Assembly: GCA_900542875.1 (NCBI GenBank)
Contig: UQPH01000057.1
Location: 1 to 5,700, forward strand
DNA: 5,700 nt
Reading direction: 5' to 3'
Source: an uncultured Eubacterium sp.
GTDB taxonomy: Bacteria; Bacillota; Clostridia; Oscillospirales; Acutalibacteraceae
Shown: piece after piece, positions 5,198-5,700 of the stretch
How the letters are laid out: every line of letters starts with the position of its first letter
Position numbering within the stretch: the stretch's first letter is position 1
Translations under genes and position numbers: made by a program
The notes under the pieces: generated by a model
Seen by the model: the letters and a program-made list of their open reading frames with translations, nothing else
Database searches by the model: none
Told to the model about the DNA's origin: nothing

Positions 5198-5700
5198 TTA
5201 GTCTCTGCGCTTTTTTCTGCCGAGGATAAATATGCCTGCTGTGATTGAAAGTGCGGATACCGACAAAGCAGAGGAACCTGTTTCGGGTGACTTTGTTTGT
5301 GCTTTTTTGCTGTTATTTATTTTAGTATCCGTTTTCTGCTCTGCCTTTTCTTCGGGCTTTTCGTTGTTCGGCTTGGGCTTTTTCTCGAGTGCGGCAACAG
5401 CGTTGTTAATATTTTCCGCCATTAAATCCACTTCCGCCTGCTCGGTAATGTTTTTGCCTCTGACAACTGCATTAACGGCAGCCTCGACAGCGGAGAAATC
5501 CTTGTAATTGTCGGGATTCAGGGCATTGGCTTTGGCGATTGCCTTGTCTGTCTCGGCGTAATCGGCATCCTTATACTCGAGTGCGGCGACAGCGTTGTTA
5601 ATGTTTTCTGCCATTAAATCTACTTCCGCTTGCTCGGTAATGTTTTTACCTCTGACAACTGCATTAACGGCAGCCTCGACAGCGGAGAAATCCTTGTAAT
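5198..5700 (-). CDS. Sortase-anchored surface protein with FIVAR-like repeats (C-terminal part, 5' end outside window)
   Basis: The frame is open to the window edge, giving 166 complete codons before TAA at 5198-5200. An internal Met at 5614 is not the start, because the same repeat continues upstream of it. Visible residues 1-41 are the end of one repeat and 42-105 are a complete 64-residue repeat. The shared part runs YKDFSAVEAAVNAVV, then RGKNITEQAEVDLMAENIN, then NAVAALE. These alanine-rich helical units resemble FIVAR repeats, found as stalks or binding modules in Gram-positive surface proteins. A Lys/Glu/Pro linker (106-136), SPETG (137-141), a hydrophobic stretch (142-160) and RKKRRD follow. 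The protein is therefore a cell-wall-linked surface protein; its N-terminal functional domain, if any, is not visible. It lies directly upstream of, and is probably co-translated with, the 916-aa surface protein. Confidence 0.85.
   Translation of the reverse strand, partial: YKDFSAVEAAVNAVVRGKNITEQAEVDLMAENINNAVAALEYKDADYAETDKAIAKANALNPDNYKDFSAVEAAVNAVVRGKNITEQAEVDLMAENINNAVAALEKKPKPNNEKPEEKAEQKTDTKINNSKKAQTKSPETGSSALSVSALSITAGIFILGRKKRRD
5208..5357 (-). repeat. Anchoring cassette, copy 2 (direct repeat of 2441-2590)
   Basis: This is the partner of the copy at 2441-2590. SPETG is encoded at 5276-5290. The repeat ends within the PEEK linker; beyond that the two genes have no obvious similarity, so the boundary lies between the anchoring region and the protein-specific parts. 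Confidence 0.9.
5384..5508 (-). repeat. FIVAR-like tandem repeat, copy nearest the C-terminus
   Basis: These 125 bp match 5576-5700 at an offset of 192 bp (64 codons) with six differences. All six fall at third codon positions and leave the protein unchanged. The full unit is 192 bp. Confidence 0.9.
5576..5700 (-). repeat. FIVAR-like tandem repeat, upstream copy (cut by window edge)
   Basis: This is the second copy of the 192-bp unit and runs off the window, so more copies probably lie beyond base 5700. The encoded 41 residues are identical to those of the neighbouring copy. Confidence 0.9.

Noticed and set aside
4879..5229. Rightward open frame with hydrophobic stretches opposite the signal peptide region
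   Set aside because: It is antisense to the signal peptide and Cys-rich segment; the leftward gene has the start signal, signal peptide and domains.
5232..5507. Rightward frame opposite the FIVAR-like gene
   Set aside because: It is antisense to the sorting tail and repeat. A matching shadow occurs at 2474-2692 only because the two anchoring cassettes are similar.
5384..5700. CRISPR-like spaced repeats
   Set aside because: The 192-bp period is in frame with a protein repeat and the copies are long coding units, not 24-40 bp repeats with unique spacers.

Overview
The window looks like chromosomal DNA from a low-to-moderate GC Gram-positive anaerobe of the class Clostridia, probably a gut Oscillospirales or Lachnospirales member. 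This is inferred from three things: an oxygen-sensitive NrdG with the sequence style of that class, strong GGAGG ribosome binding sites, and secreted proteins with Gram-positive sortase-type C-termini carrying an (S)PxTG motif instead of LPxTG. No species can be named from the sequence alone.

Layout, left to right. (1) Bases 1-423, + strand: the C-terminal 140 codons of nrdG, the activase of the anaerobic ribonucleotide reductase. (2) Bases 424-725: a non-coding gap between two convergent genes. It holds a strong hairpin with a U-tract for the leftward transcript, plus a block of direct and inverted repeats next to the guaA 3' end. guaA 3' ends are a known insertion point for integrative elements, so this gap may be an element junction. 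(3) Bases 726-2270, - strand: a complete guaA (GMP synthase, 514 aa) with its own well-formed promoter and two palindromes around that promoter. (4) Bases 2389-2415: an intrinsic terminator separating guaA from the upstream surface-protein operon. (5) Bases 2431-5181, - strand: a 916-aa secreted surface protein with a signal peptide, Cys/His-rich knuckles, a predicted beta-helix, four Listeria-Bacteroides (InlB B-type) repeats and an SPETG sorting signal. (6) Bases 5198-5700, - strand: the 3' part of a second surface protein made of 64-residue FIVAR-like repeats and ending in an almost identical sorting tail. Its 5' end lies outside the window.

The two surface genes are 16 bases apart, and the downstream gene's Shine-Dalgarno lies in that gap, so they almost certainly form one operon. 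They share about 150 bp of 3' coding sequence (roughly 92% identical), which suggests one cell-wall anchoring cassette was copied. nrdG and guaA are nucleotide-metabolism housekeeping genes and are unrelated to the surface operon. I did not find a convincing new multi-gene system. The best leads are the repeat-rich nrdG-guaA gap, the palindrome beside the guaA -35 box, and the paired surface proteins.
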